A DNA stretch of 64,000 nucleotides from Canna indica (GCA_034359265.1 CP136898.1:2482501-2546500), one strand, 5' to 3'; numbered from the stretch's first letter, positions 53,401 through 62,305 are shown. Notes: generated by a model not told the origin, from the letters alone. A program made the numbers and translations.

Positions 53401-56400
53401 GCTGGCTCAAGCAAACATGTTACAGAATTGCTAATGAGACTGAGGCAGCAAAAGCTAGATCGCTGACCACATTACAATTGGAGATGGTTGCAGTATGCAA
53501 CTTATTTGCTCAAACAAGTATACACACAATAATCTAAGAGTTATTGTACAGCTAAGCGCTAATATTTGCTGTTAATAATAGTAGAACTGAAAGGTATTTT
53601 GGTTTGCATTAACCAAAAAGTGCCCAAGAAACAATAAGTAGTACACCGCATAAAAGAGTATAGAAAGCATCCACTGGATTCTATCTCTCAACTTTATCTT
53701 AAATGATGAAATTGGATAAATGCAACCTTCAAGAGTTAAGTTCACAGGCAATACCATAGGCAATCTACCAAACTTGCTTTCTACTATGTGTTCAATTTGA
53801 TTGGGTAACCACTTTCCAAAAAGTTTAAGCTATTAGGAAAGGACCTAAAATATACATTTATATCTTTACACTCCCCTCATGCTTGAACTAGCTTGACTTA
53901 GCTAGAGGTATATAGTTCTTTTACTATTGACATGGTAGGATTCCAACATAGGGATATCATGTGTTTGTGTTTCTTTACACCAACTTCCCCTCTTCCTCTT
54001 TCGATGCCCACTCAAGTGGTGCATACATGCCTAACTAGTATAAATTTGAAAGTTGGAACCTCAATTTTATTAACCAACAAACAGCAACAGCATGTAAGAA
54101 GCTGACAAAAACAACGCACAACAAGATAGTGCAAGATAAAAAGAAAACGCAGCAAGAATAATGATTCAGATAAAGGACAAATAAAATCACATCTCCAACA
54201 TGGAATATGTAGTCACACCCTAAATCCTCTTAGGTGGGATTACAAATCTTTTGTACCAATGTGCATGTGTTTGACTCAAAATTATAGAAAAATATTTTCA
54301 GAATAAGTAAAATAAGTAACAGCACATGTAAATTTATTTGTTTCTCCATTGACTCAAATATATCAACAACAGTTAATTAACGAAACATTTGCACAAGTCC
54401 GCTTCTCAGCTAGGAGCCTAATTCTTCTCAATAGCAAAGTACAAATCTGCAACCAAACTTATGGTCACATATTGAAACAGACAAGATAATATGTGTGTTA
54501 ATGAGAAAAGCATTCCAATTGAAACAGAAAAAGAAAAATCTTTAGATTACAACCTAATAACAAAGCAAGTCGAAAGATATACATAGTGAGCTTGGGCAAA
54601 TCGTACGTGGAAGAGTAATTTCTTGTGTTGTCACCCTGCCATTCGCAGGCTTTGTTGAGGCCCTTGCAACTGATAGTTGTAGGCCCTGTTCCCATGATCA
54701 ACAACTTTTCTTGTATTAGCATGGTCCAAATTGAACTTCTACAATTTTAATAAACAAAATTCATAAATGTTGATAAGTAGCGTTTCAAGAGAACTTAAAT
54801 TCTTAGGAAGTTACAACTTACAAGTGAATCAACCGGATCTAACTAGAGAGTTTATTAAGCATAGGCCTGAACTAAACTTAATAGAATGATTTAGAACAAT
54901 ACATATATAAACAAAATCCAATGTCCAACATTTTAACAGTAAAACTTGAGGTTAACATCTCATCCTATCTTTTTTTCGATAATGATATGTAAATTGTATA
55001 AAAGGGCACAGTGTGCAAATGCCTCAAGAAGATAGGCAGAAAATTCTGTGTCCACTCTACTGACTATGCCAGTCTAACAGAGGCATTCTCAAAATCAATA
55101 CTTAAAAAGATATGTCCCAACAAGATATACCTATAATCTGCAATTCTGCATTCTTGCAGTAGTATCATACTATCATCCATGGGTCCATAGTTTTCAAGGA
55201 TATTCTCATATGCCACCATGAAAATGATAACATTATGCTTTCAGCTACTGTCTGTATTTATCATCACAAATTGACAAACTTCATCCAAAACTCTTCCAAG
55301 TACTAACCATCCAGTAAAGCTCATTGCATTTATTACTATCATGTAATGCTGTTTGTTTTGTTTAGTTGGACCTACAGCCTATCTTTTTAGCACAAGTTAT
55401 TCTAATTATAATGTGCTCTAATGGATGGCTTAGATCTTTTGATGACTTTGTAAGAGAGGTCCCACATATGGTTTATGTGGAGCATTTATAAAGAGAGGTT
55501 TTACGGCCTTTGTATAGCAGTCAGTTTTTTAAAAAAAATAAAATCAAATCCAAACCTTTTTAGTCTATCTTTTCTCACTCTTGCTTGAAATATTAGATAT
55601 TGCTTCATTACCATCCAATTTTCTCCTTCGTTGTGCCACTTCTTTAAAGTTTAAAGTTTATACCCATGATAATTCAAAGTCGACATATAATGAGATATGT
55701 TAAGCAATTTACAATAAAGGGCCCTTCATTTTTTTATTTTTACAAAAAAAAGGGCCCATACTTAACTTGTTAGGCCAGAGGATGACTCCAATTTAATTTT
55801 TTGAAAGGACTAAGATGACCTTTAATGTAATAATTAAAGAAAAAACATGAAAATTCTAAAACTTTTACAGCAACTTTTTGTAATATTAAGAATTTATACC
55901 ATAAAAAATTATTTTTAATAATTTCATAAGATTCTTTAATTTCTATGGTTTGAGAAATGCTATAACTATAAAAAGCACTTCTACTTTATTTATAATCATA
56001 AGTTCATAACACAATTTATAGATAAGCTTTTACAGAGTGTATCTTATATACAATTTTTACTGAATCTTTTATTAATAAGTTGATATTTCTAAGCATTTGG
56101 ATGACTCAAATATAAAGTTCAGTAACTTCTCAAGTACCACCTTTAGGGTATCAAGAAGCTTAGGGACATCAACAAAAATTTGATTTTACAACGAAATTTA
56201 TCTAACATAAGCAACCAGGATGATATTCATATAAAAAGATTAACCAATGATAGCAGAAAATCAAAATCAAACGAGATCAAACCATAATCACTGAAGACAA
56301 TAAGTCAGAGTTAAAATGAGTTAAAAATCAAAATTTAAATAGTTCATTATTCAAACAAGTAGAAGAATAAATGATATTCAGGACCTAGCATTTCGATCAT

Positions 56401-57376
56401 AGGGGCATCAACAAAAAATATAACTCATATTTTTTACAATAAGACCATGAGAACATGGCAATAGTTAATTGAATAAGGCATTCCAGCTACATTTTGCCAA
56501 CAGGTATATGATATTGAAAGACTAAAAGAACATTTTCAATGTTCCAACCACCAGACAATTCACCAGTATCTTTGGCACCATCTACATCATTTGATAAACC
56601 CCACTTTCTTAGTACCAAAGAGAAAAAAAAAAAAGCATAATGAAGCATGGTTTCAGCTGAAAATGAAGTTAGTATCAATACGAAACCGGGAATATCAAAG
56701 GGTAAACGGAATAATGCCACCAAATTTGATACCTTTGGCAATTTGCCCCTCTTCTTGAGCATTTTCAAATGCATTCTCTGAATGTAGTGCGTCATATGAT
56801 AGCGAGAATGCTTGGAGAACAACTTTTGTGTGACCTCCGGATTCGCTGCCAACCATTCGGATATCTCTTTCGCACTAACCAGAACATCTTTATTCAAGGA
56901 TTCCAACCATCTATAGGCAGGCTTCCATAAATCCGTGCGCTGGAACCGGTACGGGAACTCCGCCTCGGTCACAGGAACCTGCACAAGACCATATTAGATT
57001 ATTCGAAGAAGGTCGCAGCTTTGTAGAAAAGGATTAGGCTGATGGCTTCCAGCACCTGGCTCAAACTCCAAGAAGTCTCGTGGAAGGAGAGAATCCAGCT
57101 GTGAAGCTGAGGGCGAGGAAGGGAGCGGAGATCATCAGGAAAAGAGGCGCCGTTCGAGTCGATGAAGGCGTCGATCTCGGCCGCTGAAGGGTAGTGATCG
57201 GGCGGCAAAGTGGAGAGCCAAGCTCGAGCTGTTGTCTCCAATGGCGGCGGCATCGAAGTAGACGGGGCATTGAGAGGGCCGGAGTTGGGAATGGGGTTAG
57301 GGTTAGGGTTTTGGCGGGGGACGGGGAAGGGTTCGCCAGCGGGAAGGGTTCGGAGGGGGCCGGCGGGTTCCGCCAT
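20757..57376 (-). CDS. WD40-repeat (transducin-like) protein, 878 aa, 20 exons
   Basis: Probable scaffold/adaptor of unknown partner. Exons, 5' to 3' on the minus strand: 57376-57056, 56978-56733, 54685-54583, 52952-52874, 52794-52481, 50062-49838, 49264-49137, 47021-46947, 46771-46700, 28302-28237, 28133-28019, 26506-26410, 25114-24955, 24886-24838, 24741-24659, 24091-23883, 22901-22815, 22730-22655, 22392-22336, 20831-20757. All borders are GT-AG and phases close to a 2637-nt frame. The proline-rich N-terminus is followed by two related helical units (residues 50-95 and 128-173), a Ser/Lys-rich linker, then WD40 blades from about residue 450 to the end with LLKVWDC, LLLWNAL, VQLWDIE, VGLFDMR, LVWDTR and IAMWNV strands. 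Exon 3 (34 codons) is the least certain join. Intron 9 is 18.4 kb. I recognise a plant WD40 family but not a named gene. Confidence 0.85.
22432..22460. repeat. TA/CA microsatellite
   Basis: Alternating TA run passing into a CA run, inside a WD40-gene intron. Confidence 0.8.
22464..22580 (+). mobile_element. Degraded SINE 3' fragment
   Basis: CCTGGGAAACCAG ... AGGAAAGGG ... TGCATTGACCCTCCCCAAAC ... GGGAGCTCC matches in order the 3' body of plant tRNA-derived SINEs as I recall them (compare 16880-17063 and 46067-46210). The tRNA-like head is not clear. Confidence 0.4.
27265..27888. repeat. Possible decayed member of the CCGGTACC MITE family
   Basis: Starts CATGGTTTAAAATGG and ends ACCATACCGTCCGAGATTCTAACCCAT, which resemble the termini of the four clear copies. 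The flanking octamers match poorly and the GGTACC content is low. An older, insertion-bearing copy is the likeliest reading. Confidence 0.35.
28583..30937 (+). mobile_element. Solo LTR, 5' part (host of the viral cluster)
   Basis: Starts TGTTATGCCCCG, and the matching end CCGGGGCGCGACA lies at 44177-44189. These ends are imperfect inverted repeats. The 5-bp target duplication CATAC flanks the whole (28578-28582 and 44190-44194). Removing the viral block leaves an LTR of about 2.49 kb with no internal domain, so this is a solo LTR. The GC-rich section 28640-29340 has frames on both strands but no protein character, followed by an AG microsatellite (about 29380-29410). The TGTTATGCCCCG/CGGGGCGCGACA style points to a Ty3/Gypsy LTR; orientation is assumed from the ends. 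Confidence 0.85.
31109..31117 (-). promoter_or_regulatory. Viral TATA box, copy 1
   Basis: TTATAAATA on the minus strand inside the intergenic region, in the same context as at 32252-32260 and 38759-38767. Here the copy is cut shortly downstream (30938), before the primer-binding site. Confidence 0.6.
31399..31827 (-). CDS. Viral ORF4, copy 1 (142 aa, unknown function)
   Basis: Small predicted-helical protein encoded downstream of the polyprotein and upstream of the intergenic promoter region. Protein sequence is identical in the copies at 32542-32970 and 39049-39477. The first ATG is preceded directly by a pyrimidine-rich stretch ending TTTGTGCAG, a good 3' splice site. Charged, Leu/Lys-rich, with no membrane segment, no Cys cluster and no domain I recognise. 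Rice tungro bacilliform virus has a downstream ORF4 made from spliced RNA; homology to that protein is not established here. Confidence 0.75.
   Translation of the reverse strand: MIIDQLKRLADACRKTYASTKRSIMTSQHWAVLSGSRKLEEVERLSCNLMFGEIYSLEELDEWSNKLIQIHQDQTRTVLSELQGLLAMAYLQKARLEQSDDKYAEDDIKPLTQHIKNLESCHKMIVSSTSSNLYSSTRYNLI
31857..32075 (-). pseudogene. Fragment spanning the polyprotein end/ORF4 spacer
   Basis: Matches the 3' end of the polyprotein gene and the spacer before ORF4 (compare 37175-37390 on +). It is cut at about 32076, where sequence jumps to the leader of the next copy within the primer-binding-site region. The spacer has a few extra bases relative to the other copies. Confidence 0.7.
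32252..32260 (-). promoter_or_regulatory. Viral TATA box, copy 2
   Basis: TTATAAATA on the minus strand, same context as copies 1 and 3. Leader truncated at about 32076 inside the primer-binding site. Confidence 0.6.
32542..32970 (-). CDS. Viral ORF4, copy 2 (142 aa)
   Basis: Same protein as at 31399-31827, from the ATG that abuts the TTTGTGCAG acceptor. Copies 1 and 2 lie in a direct tandem duplication of about 1.14 kb (30938-32075 and 32095-33230), differing by isolated substitutions and small indels. Confidence 0.75.
   Translation of the reverse strand: MIIDQLKRLADACRKTYASTKRSIMTSQHWAVLSGSRKLEEVERLSCNLMFGEIYSLEELDEWSNKLIQIHQDQTRTVLSELQGLLAMAYLQKARLEQSDDKYAEDDIKPLTQHIKNLESCHKMIVSSTSSNLYSSTRYNLI
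33160..34653 (-). pseudogene. Viral polyprotein, internally deleted but in frame
   Basis: 497-codon open frame fusing three parts: movement-protein N-terminal region (from about 34653, no ATG, cut at about 34658), reverse transcriptase (about 34317 to 33415, with YIDD in VYIDDILIFSEN), and the acidic C-terminal tail (about 33414 to 33160). The first join follows IRLQ and enters the RT at GFIGENPAQ. The second joins KTGPQ to ERDREFDE, removing RNase H. Both deletions keep frame. Movement C-terminal part, coat, protease and RNase H are absent, so no functional product is expected. Confidence 0.8.
34659..34873 (+). pseudogene. Inverted fragment of the polyprotein C-terminal tail
   Basis: Matches the acidic tail region at 36833-37044 (DDWPRWANIPYW and EQPESSSARN words), in + orientation. 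It is joined head-to-head to the minus copy at about 34658 and to a second + segment at about 34873. An apparent 155-codon frame at 34416-34883 only bridges these joins. Confidence 0.8.
34874..37201 (+). pseudogene. Viral polyprotein 3' half: protease edge, RT, RNase H, acidic tail
   Basis: Open frame from a breakpoint at about 34874 to the natural stop. The frame enters from the protease/RT linker, so the first ATG at 35054 is internal. RT motifs: FSKFDLKSGFHQ, LPFG-equivalent VMPFGLKNAP, and YIDD. RNase H: ETDGCMEGWGG, DAEIFACMETL, RTDCQ, and LADALSR at the end of the domain. A long acidic tail of about 260 residues follows RNase H and ends at SKDI. This is the longest uninterrupted 3' half in the cluster, but it lacks everything upstream. 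Confidence 0.85.
37391..37592 (+). pseudogene. Truncated viral ORF4 fused to intergenic fragment
   Basis: The first about 51 codons of ORF4, up to CNLMFG, are intact and preceded by the same TTTGTGCAG acceptor. At about 37545 sequence jumps to a piece of the intergenic region (GGCCGACCAACAG...), then to a short filler (37593-37625). Confidence 0.8.
37562..37930 (-). pseudogene. N-terminal part of viral polyprotein (movement protein start)
   Basis: Begins with ATG overlapping the ORF1 stop (ATGA-type overlap), then reads about 97 viral codons including EDQIRGYR, SRYSGRTYNRSLE and DPEAELSISQYQ, which I recognise as badnavirus ORF3 N-terminal style. Viral homology breaks at about 37639; the rest is filler. 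ORF1 leads directly into this frame, so a separate badnavirus-type ORF2 is not apparent. Confidence 0.8.
37927..38340 (-). CDS. Viral ORF1 (137 aa, badnavirus ORF1-like)
   Basis: First ORF downstream of the leader. Contains LQATENLGSPAVGF, a coiled-coil-like central stretch (ELDSLRLEVKSLKEK) and a C-terminal KLYVFKDPKLILEEE. This pattern fits the badnavirus ORF1 family (DUF1319 type) from memory. Badnavirus ORF1 products are virion-associated, but the exact role is uncertain. Its stop overlaps the ATG of the next frame. Only copy in the window; open and apparently intact. Confidence 0.8.
   Translation of the reverse strand: MSDWKLTAASTSYSQALQATENLGSPAVGFVSLNTANLQKPSELIIKQLNVLIQLTIKVKEELDSLRLEVKSLKEKSTKSLANPDDLASSIDSLTKDLQKLQLGEQPKVALPKLKGKLYVFKDPKLILEEEKSKLTK
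38567..38578 (-). other. tRNA-Met primer-binding site of the pararetrovirus
   Basis: On the minus strand this reads TGGTATCAGAGC, complementary to the 3' end of initiator tRNA-Met, the standard minus-strand DNA primer site of plant pararetroviruses. It lies about 180 bp downstream of the TATA box and 230 bp upstream of ORF1. A donor-like CAAG|GTACAC follows at 38557/38556. Confidence 0.85.
38759..38767 (-). promoter_or_regulatory. Viral promoter TATA box, complete copy
   Basis: TTATAAATA on the minus strand, upstream of the primer-binding site, ORF1 and the polyprotein start. The same region contains a 44-bp tandem duplication (first units at 38961 and 39005) around GTCCTTGTGATTCTGTTGG. Predicted transcript start is about 30 bp below the TATA. 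Confidence 0.65.
39049..39477 (-). CDS. Viral ORF4, copy 3 (142 aa)
   Basis: Same protein as copies 1 and 2. It lies in the most informative segment, where polyprotein 3' end, ORF4, intergenic promoter, leader, ORF1 and polyprotein start are contiguous, which fixes the viral gene order. The 3' splice site TTTGTGCAG ends at 39478, immediately before the ATG. Confidence 0.78.
   Translation of the reverse strand: MIIDQLKRLADACRKTYASTKRSIMTSQHWAVLSGSRKLEEVERLSCNLMFGEIYSLEELDEWSNKLIQIHQDQTRTVLSELQGLLAMAYLQKARLEQSDDKYAEDDIKPLTQHIKNLESCHKMIVSSTSSNLYSSTRYNLI
39667..40794 (-). pseudogene. Viral RNase H and acidic tail (5' truncated)
   Basis: Frame entering from a breakpoint at about 40794 (CAYASGKFPVTKS), through RTDCQ and LADALSR to the natural stop at SKDI. 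It is continuous with ORF4 copy 3. It carries one visible residue change near the end of RNase H (TVALIQV versus TVHLIQV elsewhere). RT is missing. Confidence 0.82.
40795..40904 (+). pseudogene. Two small inverted viral fragments
   Basis: 40795-40855 is a + orientation piece of the protease region (GCNFIRAMQGG); 40856-40904 is a + orientation piece of the RNase H start (MKNDPRSIERV). Both sit between minus-strand segments, showing stepwise or shattered rearrangement. Confidence 0.75.
40905..43127 (-). pseudogene. Viral protease edge, RT and tandemly duplicated RNase H
   Basis: Frame from an ATG at 43127 through the C-terminal side of the aspartic protease (MLVGCNFIRAMQGG), RT (YIDD) and RNase H to LADALSRLTVHLI. 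At about 41356 it re-enters at MKNDPRSIERV and reads the RNase H second half again, in frame, to about 40905, after which the sequence is out of viral register. The protease catalytic D(T/S)G region is not present. The overlap with 43124-44053 is a deletion junction. Confidence 0.82.
43124..44053 (-). pseudogene. Viral movement protein, central/C-terminal part
   Basis: 309-codon frame beginning at the outer breakpoint (near 44053). Includes LVLIRDTRWADDR, GGESNLLISRSLIGRLSN and LASRGIRAIPGQP, which match the badnavirus movement domain as I know it, then a long acidic stretch. It ends at the junction near 43128 with the protease region. Coat protein and the CCHC finger that should follow are missing. 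Confidence 0.8.
44054..44189 (+). mobile_element. Solo LTR, 3' part
   Basis: Remaining end of the LTR that starts at 28583. GC-rich, ends CCGGGGCGCGACA, followed by the target duplication CATAC. Confidence 0.8.
44242..44284. repeat. Perfect 12-bp inverted repeat (hairpin)
   Basis: AGTCTGCCTAGA and TCTAGGCAGACT separated by 19 bp, about 50 bp beyond the solo LTR. Could be a small foldback; function unknown. Confidence 0.6.
45229..45283 (+). mobile_element. SINE 5' part, interrupted by MITE copy 2
   Basis: GAGGGTGAGCCATAGTGCCATGG TAAGGTTGCTCC-like head of a tRNA-derived SINE, cut by the MITE at 45284. A plausible continuation (GAAGTTTGAGTCATAAG, B-box-like) starts at about 45985. Confidence 0.55.
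45284..45976. mobile_element. CCGGTACC-rich MITE, copy 2, with an inserted segment
   Basis: Termini GAAGGTTTAAAATACCGG ... GAGATTTTGAACCATG and perfect 8-bp flanks TGGGGGAA (45276-45283, 45977-45984). It is longer than the other copies because 45477-45763 is foreign: a segment with CCCCCTGCC/GGGGGCG palindromic words, a TATATAAA and TACAATACCC, resembling an LTR or TRIM end. Confidence 0.85.
46067..46210 (+). mobile_element. tRNA-derived SINE
   Basis: GAGGGTGAGGCTAAATACC and ATGGTAAAATTGCTCCCCT (A-box region), followed by TGCATTGACATTCCCCAAACC and CTCAAGCACTAGGTTGCC, in the same order as the SINE at 16880-17063 but on the + strand. The B box is weak. Confidence 0.6.
50893..51306. mobile_element. 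CCGGTACC-rich MITE, copy 3
   Basis: 414 bp, CATGGTTTAAAATCTCGG ... CGAGATTTTAAACCATG, in WD40-gene intron 5. Flanks CTTGTGCA / GTTGTGCA match at 7 of 8. Confidence 0.88.
51406..51822. mobile_element. CCGGTACC-rich MITE, copy 4
   Basis: 417 bp, CATGGTTTAAAATATCGG ... GGTATTTTAAACCATG. Flanks AATGTGTC / CATGTGTC match at 7 of 8. Only 99 bp separate it from copy 3, in the same intron. Confidence 0.88.
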
Positions 57377-57459
57377 TGGCGGAGGAGAGGAGAATAGCTC
57401 GGAGGCGAGAGAGGAGAGCGGGTTTAAAGCTCATCACGGAGATGAGATCGGCCCGCGTT

Positions 57460-58073
57460 GGCCTTTTTGGTTCCTCAAAATAAAATTCCAATTTAGTCCA
57501 ATTTCAATAAACATATTTTTCTTAGTAAATGATTAAAAATATAGATTAATTATTTTTACAAACCTGCATTTATATTTGTCTTTCCATTTGTGTGATCAAG
57601 TACTAGGTACAAAAAAAAAAAAACGTTTGTCATGTCGTGATTGGTCCACGTGTTGGATTGGGTCCACCATAGCAGGGTATCCTGAACATGTATCATCAAA
57701 TTAATTATTTACAGATTTCAATAAGATACTCGAAATCTATACTACACCACAAGTTTTCAGTAGTGTCTGGCCTTTTTGGTTCCTCAAAATAAAATTCCAA
57801 TTTAGTCCAATTTCAATAATCATATTTTTCTTAGTAAATGATTAAAAATATAGATTAATTATTTTTACAAACATGCATTTATATTTATATTTCCATCTGT
57901 GTGATCAAGTACTAGGTACAAGAAAATGTTTGTCATGTCGTGATTAGTCCACGTGTTGGATTGGAGTCCACCATAGCAGGGTATCCTGAACATGTATCCT
58001 CGAATTAATCATTTACAGGTTCCAACAAGGTACTCGAAATCTATACTACACCACAAGTTTTCAGTAGTGTTTG
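57460..58073. repeat. 309-bp tandem duplication upstream of the WD40 gene
   Basis: 57460-57768 and 57769-58073 are direct adjacent copies starting GGCCTTTTTGGTTCCTC, with small differences (a shorter A run and a few substitutions in copy 2). The first copy begins 84 bp upstream of the WD40 ATG, so the duplication lies in its promoter or leader. The 3' third (CTATACTACACCACAAG) resembles the interior of the TAGGGGTG hAT element. Confidence 0.85.
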
Positions 58074-58469
58074 GGATGTGATCTGGATGCAAAACCTAAA
58101 AATCAGTCTATATAAAATAAGATTCAGGTACATAAAAATACAAAGTATCCAAACTCGCACACCCCTAATATCCACATCCCTATTTCGCATAGTTAGAATT
58201 ACTCTATTGCCCTCAATTACTCCCTTTTTTTGCTAAGGTTAGCAAGTTCATTACAAGAATAAGAATCAATTGTACAATCAAATACAAGACTTACTACCAA
58301 GGATTGAACCCTAAACCTCTAAAAAATATCTATGATGTTGTCACCAACTGTGCTATTCACAATTGGCTACTCTCAATTACTCTTGTATATAATATAATAT
58401 AATAAATTCATTATTACCTTAAATGTTTAATTACCACACACTTCTGTGTATTTAGGATGTGGTGTGATA

Positions 58470-58655
58470 TATATCCGCATTTACATTATACTGTGTAGAT
58501 ATAGTACTAGATATTCATATACGCTATGGATATAAATGTGTGGTTGTGGATTGGTGTGCAAATATGACTTTTTGCACTATTCGCACTATATCGGATTTGT
58601 TGTCCTCGCTAATAAATTGATATAAATTCTAATTTGGTAGGAATTGAAAAAAATA
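58470..58655. repeat. Diverged dispersed repeat, copy 1
   Basis: Shares ordered words (ATTTACATTATAC, GCAGATATAGTA-like, TTTTTGCACTAT, GCTAATAAATTG, TATAAATTCTAA) with 61650-61835 in the same orientation. Confidence 0.65.
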
Positions 58656-61649
58656 AATCAAGATTCTTGCTTTAGTACTTTCTGATAGATTTATAGAAGT
58701 AATGCTGGATGACAGCGAGGGTATGACTCATGCACCACTAGTTTTGGTAAGAATAATTTGGAATGTAATATGTAGAGAATCCTTTTTCTAATTATTTGCT
58801 TGTAAAAGATAACAAATTTGTCTTTATAAAGAACTCGATCATAGTGTTTTAGGAGTTGAAAGATAACAAGAGTTTAGAGTTATTAGTCGTAGCAATATGG
58901 GAGAAGGAACCAATAAAAATAAAATGCTAGCCCCAACTACTTCATGATCATGTGTGAGGTTCAAGGTTCAATCCCATGGTGTCCATCGATGCCCATCATC
59001 TTGAGAGGTAGTTTCTCATTTTTTGTCTCATATTAGGTTAAACTTTTTGTGTATTTTTTTTTGAATGAAAAACAATTGGTATTCAACTCAAGATGGTTGA
59101 AGGGAATACAAACATAAGACTATGGAAAGAATAAAAATAAAGGGAAAAGTAAGAGTAAACGACAATATAATTAGTGACAAAAAGTCAAATTTGTAGGCTA
59201 CAAGGTATGTAAATTTTATGAGGAAGAAAATGTTACAATTAATTCTCATTACATGTAGAATAAGTTACATGTATAATTACATCAAACTGATGTGATTTTA
59301 GTGTTGATGTGATTTTCTTTGTAGTCAATGTAAAAGGTATTCCATAAATTTCATTTGTTGACATGTTTTATACAAATGTTTGTTTCTTTTAGGAATTTTA
59401 TTGACTTCGAATATTGATAGATGGTGATATCTCATCTATTATTTTCTTTCTTTAGTTTCTATCTTGGTTTTTGTTATATTTCTCCATTGCATGTTAGGGC
59501 ATTTTTTGAAAAGAAAATGCAAGAGAGGAGATGAGAGAAGAGAAGATAGTGATAGGTTCACTTGTCTTATTTGGATAGAATAGAAAAGAAGAGAAGAGAA
59601 GAAGCTTTCTCTTGTTTGACAGCAAAAAATACAAATGGGAGAAAAGAAAATAACACTATTTTTATTTGTATAATACTCTTAGAATCGTTTGTTCAATATT
59701 TAGAATATAATAAAATGATGAGTAGATGAATTATTGTTATTCATATAATATTATTTCTTCCGAATAGTAGGGGAATTAAATTCATGTTCTTTTTCTTACG
59801 TGTGAACTAGGGTAGGTTTTGTATTTCTTATTTTTTCTAAGTTTTGTGCAAGTCAATTATGGGTAAATTATGAATGAAAAAATATATATAACTTTTGGTA
59901 TTTATCTTCTCTTTTATTCTCGAAATCAAAAAGAAAAAAATTGCTCAGAAGGAGAGAAGTGAATTATGTTTTGTTATCTCTGATATCTTCTTATTTTCTA
60001 TCCAAATATGTGAAGGTTTTATTCTTTTTCTCGCATATTCCTACTCAAAATTAAGATGGAAATATATTTTCTCTCCTCTTCTCATCTATTCTCTCCACTT
60101 CCCTCCTAACCAAACAAAGAGTTAAATTTTGCAAATTGGTATTTGTTCCTAGTTTTACCTCAAATATTAGAGTTATATTTTTTTTATCCTTACGTGATTT
60201 GTTGAATCTTATGCTTGACTAACTTTCTCTTCATGATTGGTGGTTAAACAATTTTTAAAAAAAATTATAATGTTAATAAAACAAAATAGAGTAATGCTTC
60301 TTATTTGCTTAGCATTTTTTTCTATAATATCCATATGAATTTTTTGTTTTTTGTTTTAGTCTTTTTCGATAACTCCTTATGTGGATGGACATGGGTGCAT
60401 GCCTCAGAAGAATCTAGGGAGACGAAACTATCCAGTCGCCTAAGGCATGCTAGTGAACAGGTAGTTTGTTGGTTCATTGTACTCAATTTTGTAAAAGCAT
60501 CTTCTCTACCTATAAAGAAATTAAAATAATTTCATAATTGTTTTAGATTCAAGAATGTGTTGCAGTCTTAGTCTCAACTCCTAATATGTTGAGCGGTATC
60601 ACTGCCTCCACAACAAAAAAAAGAACATCTCGCTGCTACTAAAAGGCGAAAACTAGACGACAATGTGGCATCCCAATTATAGCTTGAGCCATTTGGGTAC
60701 ATTGATTCGATTCAATTCTTTTTGTCGCTTGTCATTTTCCTGCACCAATTTCACCATATCATGTTGCATGGCTAAGCTCAAGTAGGGTGCCACACCAATA
60801 CCAATCTCACAAAAGTTTATTGTCATGCATTCATTTATAATTGTGACCATAAACATGAAGATAGATCGATCGCCCTATGAAGATACGTTTCACAATATTG
60901 TTTACTGCTCATATGAATGAAGTAGAATGTCATTTAGTCAACAATCATTTCCAAGTGCTCCTCCATATTGATTCGACAAAAAGAGTGAGAAAAATGGTAA
61001 TGGACCTCGGACGCAAAGCTAGCAAATTAAAAAGCCAGTCGTCGTGCATTCATTTATAGTTGTTTTTTTGTTCCAAACATGTTTTAAATATGTATTATTG
61101 TGTTGGATCTTAATTTCTGACTTAAAAACGCTCTCAATCTTTGCATTTGAGTTAGCGAGTGTTTATAATTAAAGTTGGGAATTTTTGTGCGGCACATGGT
61201 ATTAGCTAGTTTAATTTATTGGTTCAAGTTTAATGTCATAGTGACATCAACAATATTAGTTCTAATTTAAATATAATAATTTAATACTATATGTTAAATA
61301 TGATAAGTTTTTAGTCGAACTAAAATTGAAATTTTAATAAAACTCGAAAATTTTATAATTTTTCAATCGATAATTATTTTGCCATTTATGGTAGATTGGT
61401 GCGTTAATATTTAGTTCAACGATTGCTATTGACCTTGAGAATTTTATTAGTCAAAAGAAAAATCAACTTACAAATCTATAATATAGTGACAGATTAGAAT
61501 ACATACAAGTTTAAATAGAAAGTTAGAAACCATTCAAATTTGACTTCAAAATTAAACTAGTCAACGACCAATCGAGTTGAGTGAGACCAATTAAATCTAA
61601 ACTATTTTCCATTATCATTTCTTTTAATTAGAGACTTTATTCTTTTGTA

Positions 61650-61835
61650 ACTACATCAACATTTACATTATACGGTGCAGATATAGTACCACATATTCAT
61701 ACTCGATGTGAATATGAATTTACAATTGTGTATTCGTGTGTGGACATGATTTTTGCACTATCTATACCATATTTGATATGCTATCATTGCTAATAAATTG
61801 GTATAAATTCTAACTTGGTAAGAAATGAAAAAGGG
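61650..61835. repeat. Diverged dispersed repeat, copy 2
   Basis: Direct repeat of 58470-58655, about 3.2 kb away. Probably two old copies of one transposon. Confidence 0.65.
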
Positions 61836-62194
61836 AGAAAGTACTAATTTAGTATAAATATTGCCTTGTTTTTGGAACGACATCAAGAACTTTTTAACGA
61901 AACTGACGTGTCATGTGACGTGTATGATTAGTAGTACGTTATCAGAGAAAATATACTATTTTGCCCCGACACGCTTGTCTGGAGGCTCTATTTTGTCCCT
62001 CGAGATTTTTTTAGCAAAAATGCCCCCCTACAGTAATGAAAAAAGAGTGCAAAATTATCCTATTTTTAAATATCTCGTTAATGATATTGTCTTGGCATAT
62101 GACGTGTCAAATTTTGACTTAAACATCCTCCACATCAGTGTGGGGCCCACATCCCACTAACTCACTTTTTTTTCCACAATAGCTAAACATGAAA

Positions 62195-62305
62195 AAAGAT
62201 CAATTCTAGAAAGAAAATGAGAAAATAATCGATTCTGGGAAGAAAATGAGAAAATAATCGATTCTGGAAAGAAAATGAGAAAAGAATCTCTAGGAAGAAA
62301 ATGTA
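62195..62305. repeat. Minisatellite, about 31-bp unit
   Basis: Three to four tandem copies of a unit containing ATCGATTCTGG and AAGAAAATGAGAAAA, with slight variation. Confidence 0.8.

Noticed and set aside
62195..62305. CRISPR-like array
   Set aside because: Units are contiguous with no unique spacers, and the genome is a plant nuclear genome; it is a minisatellite.
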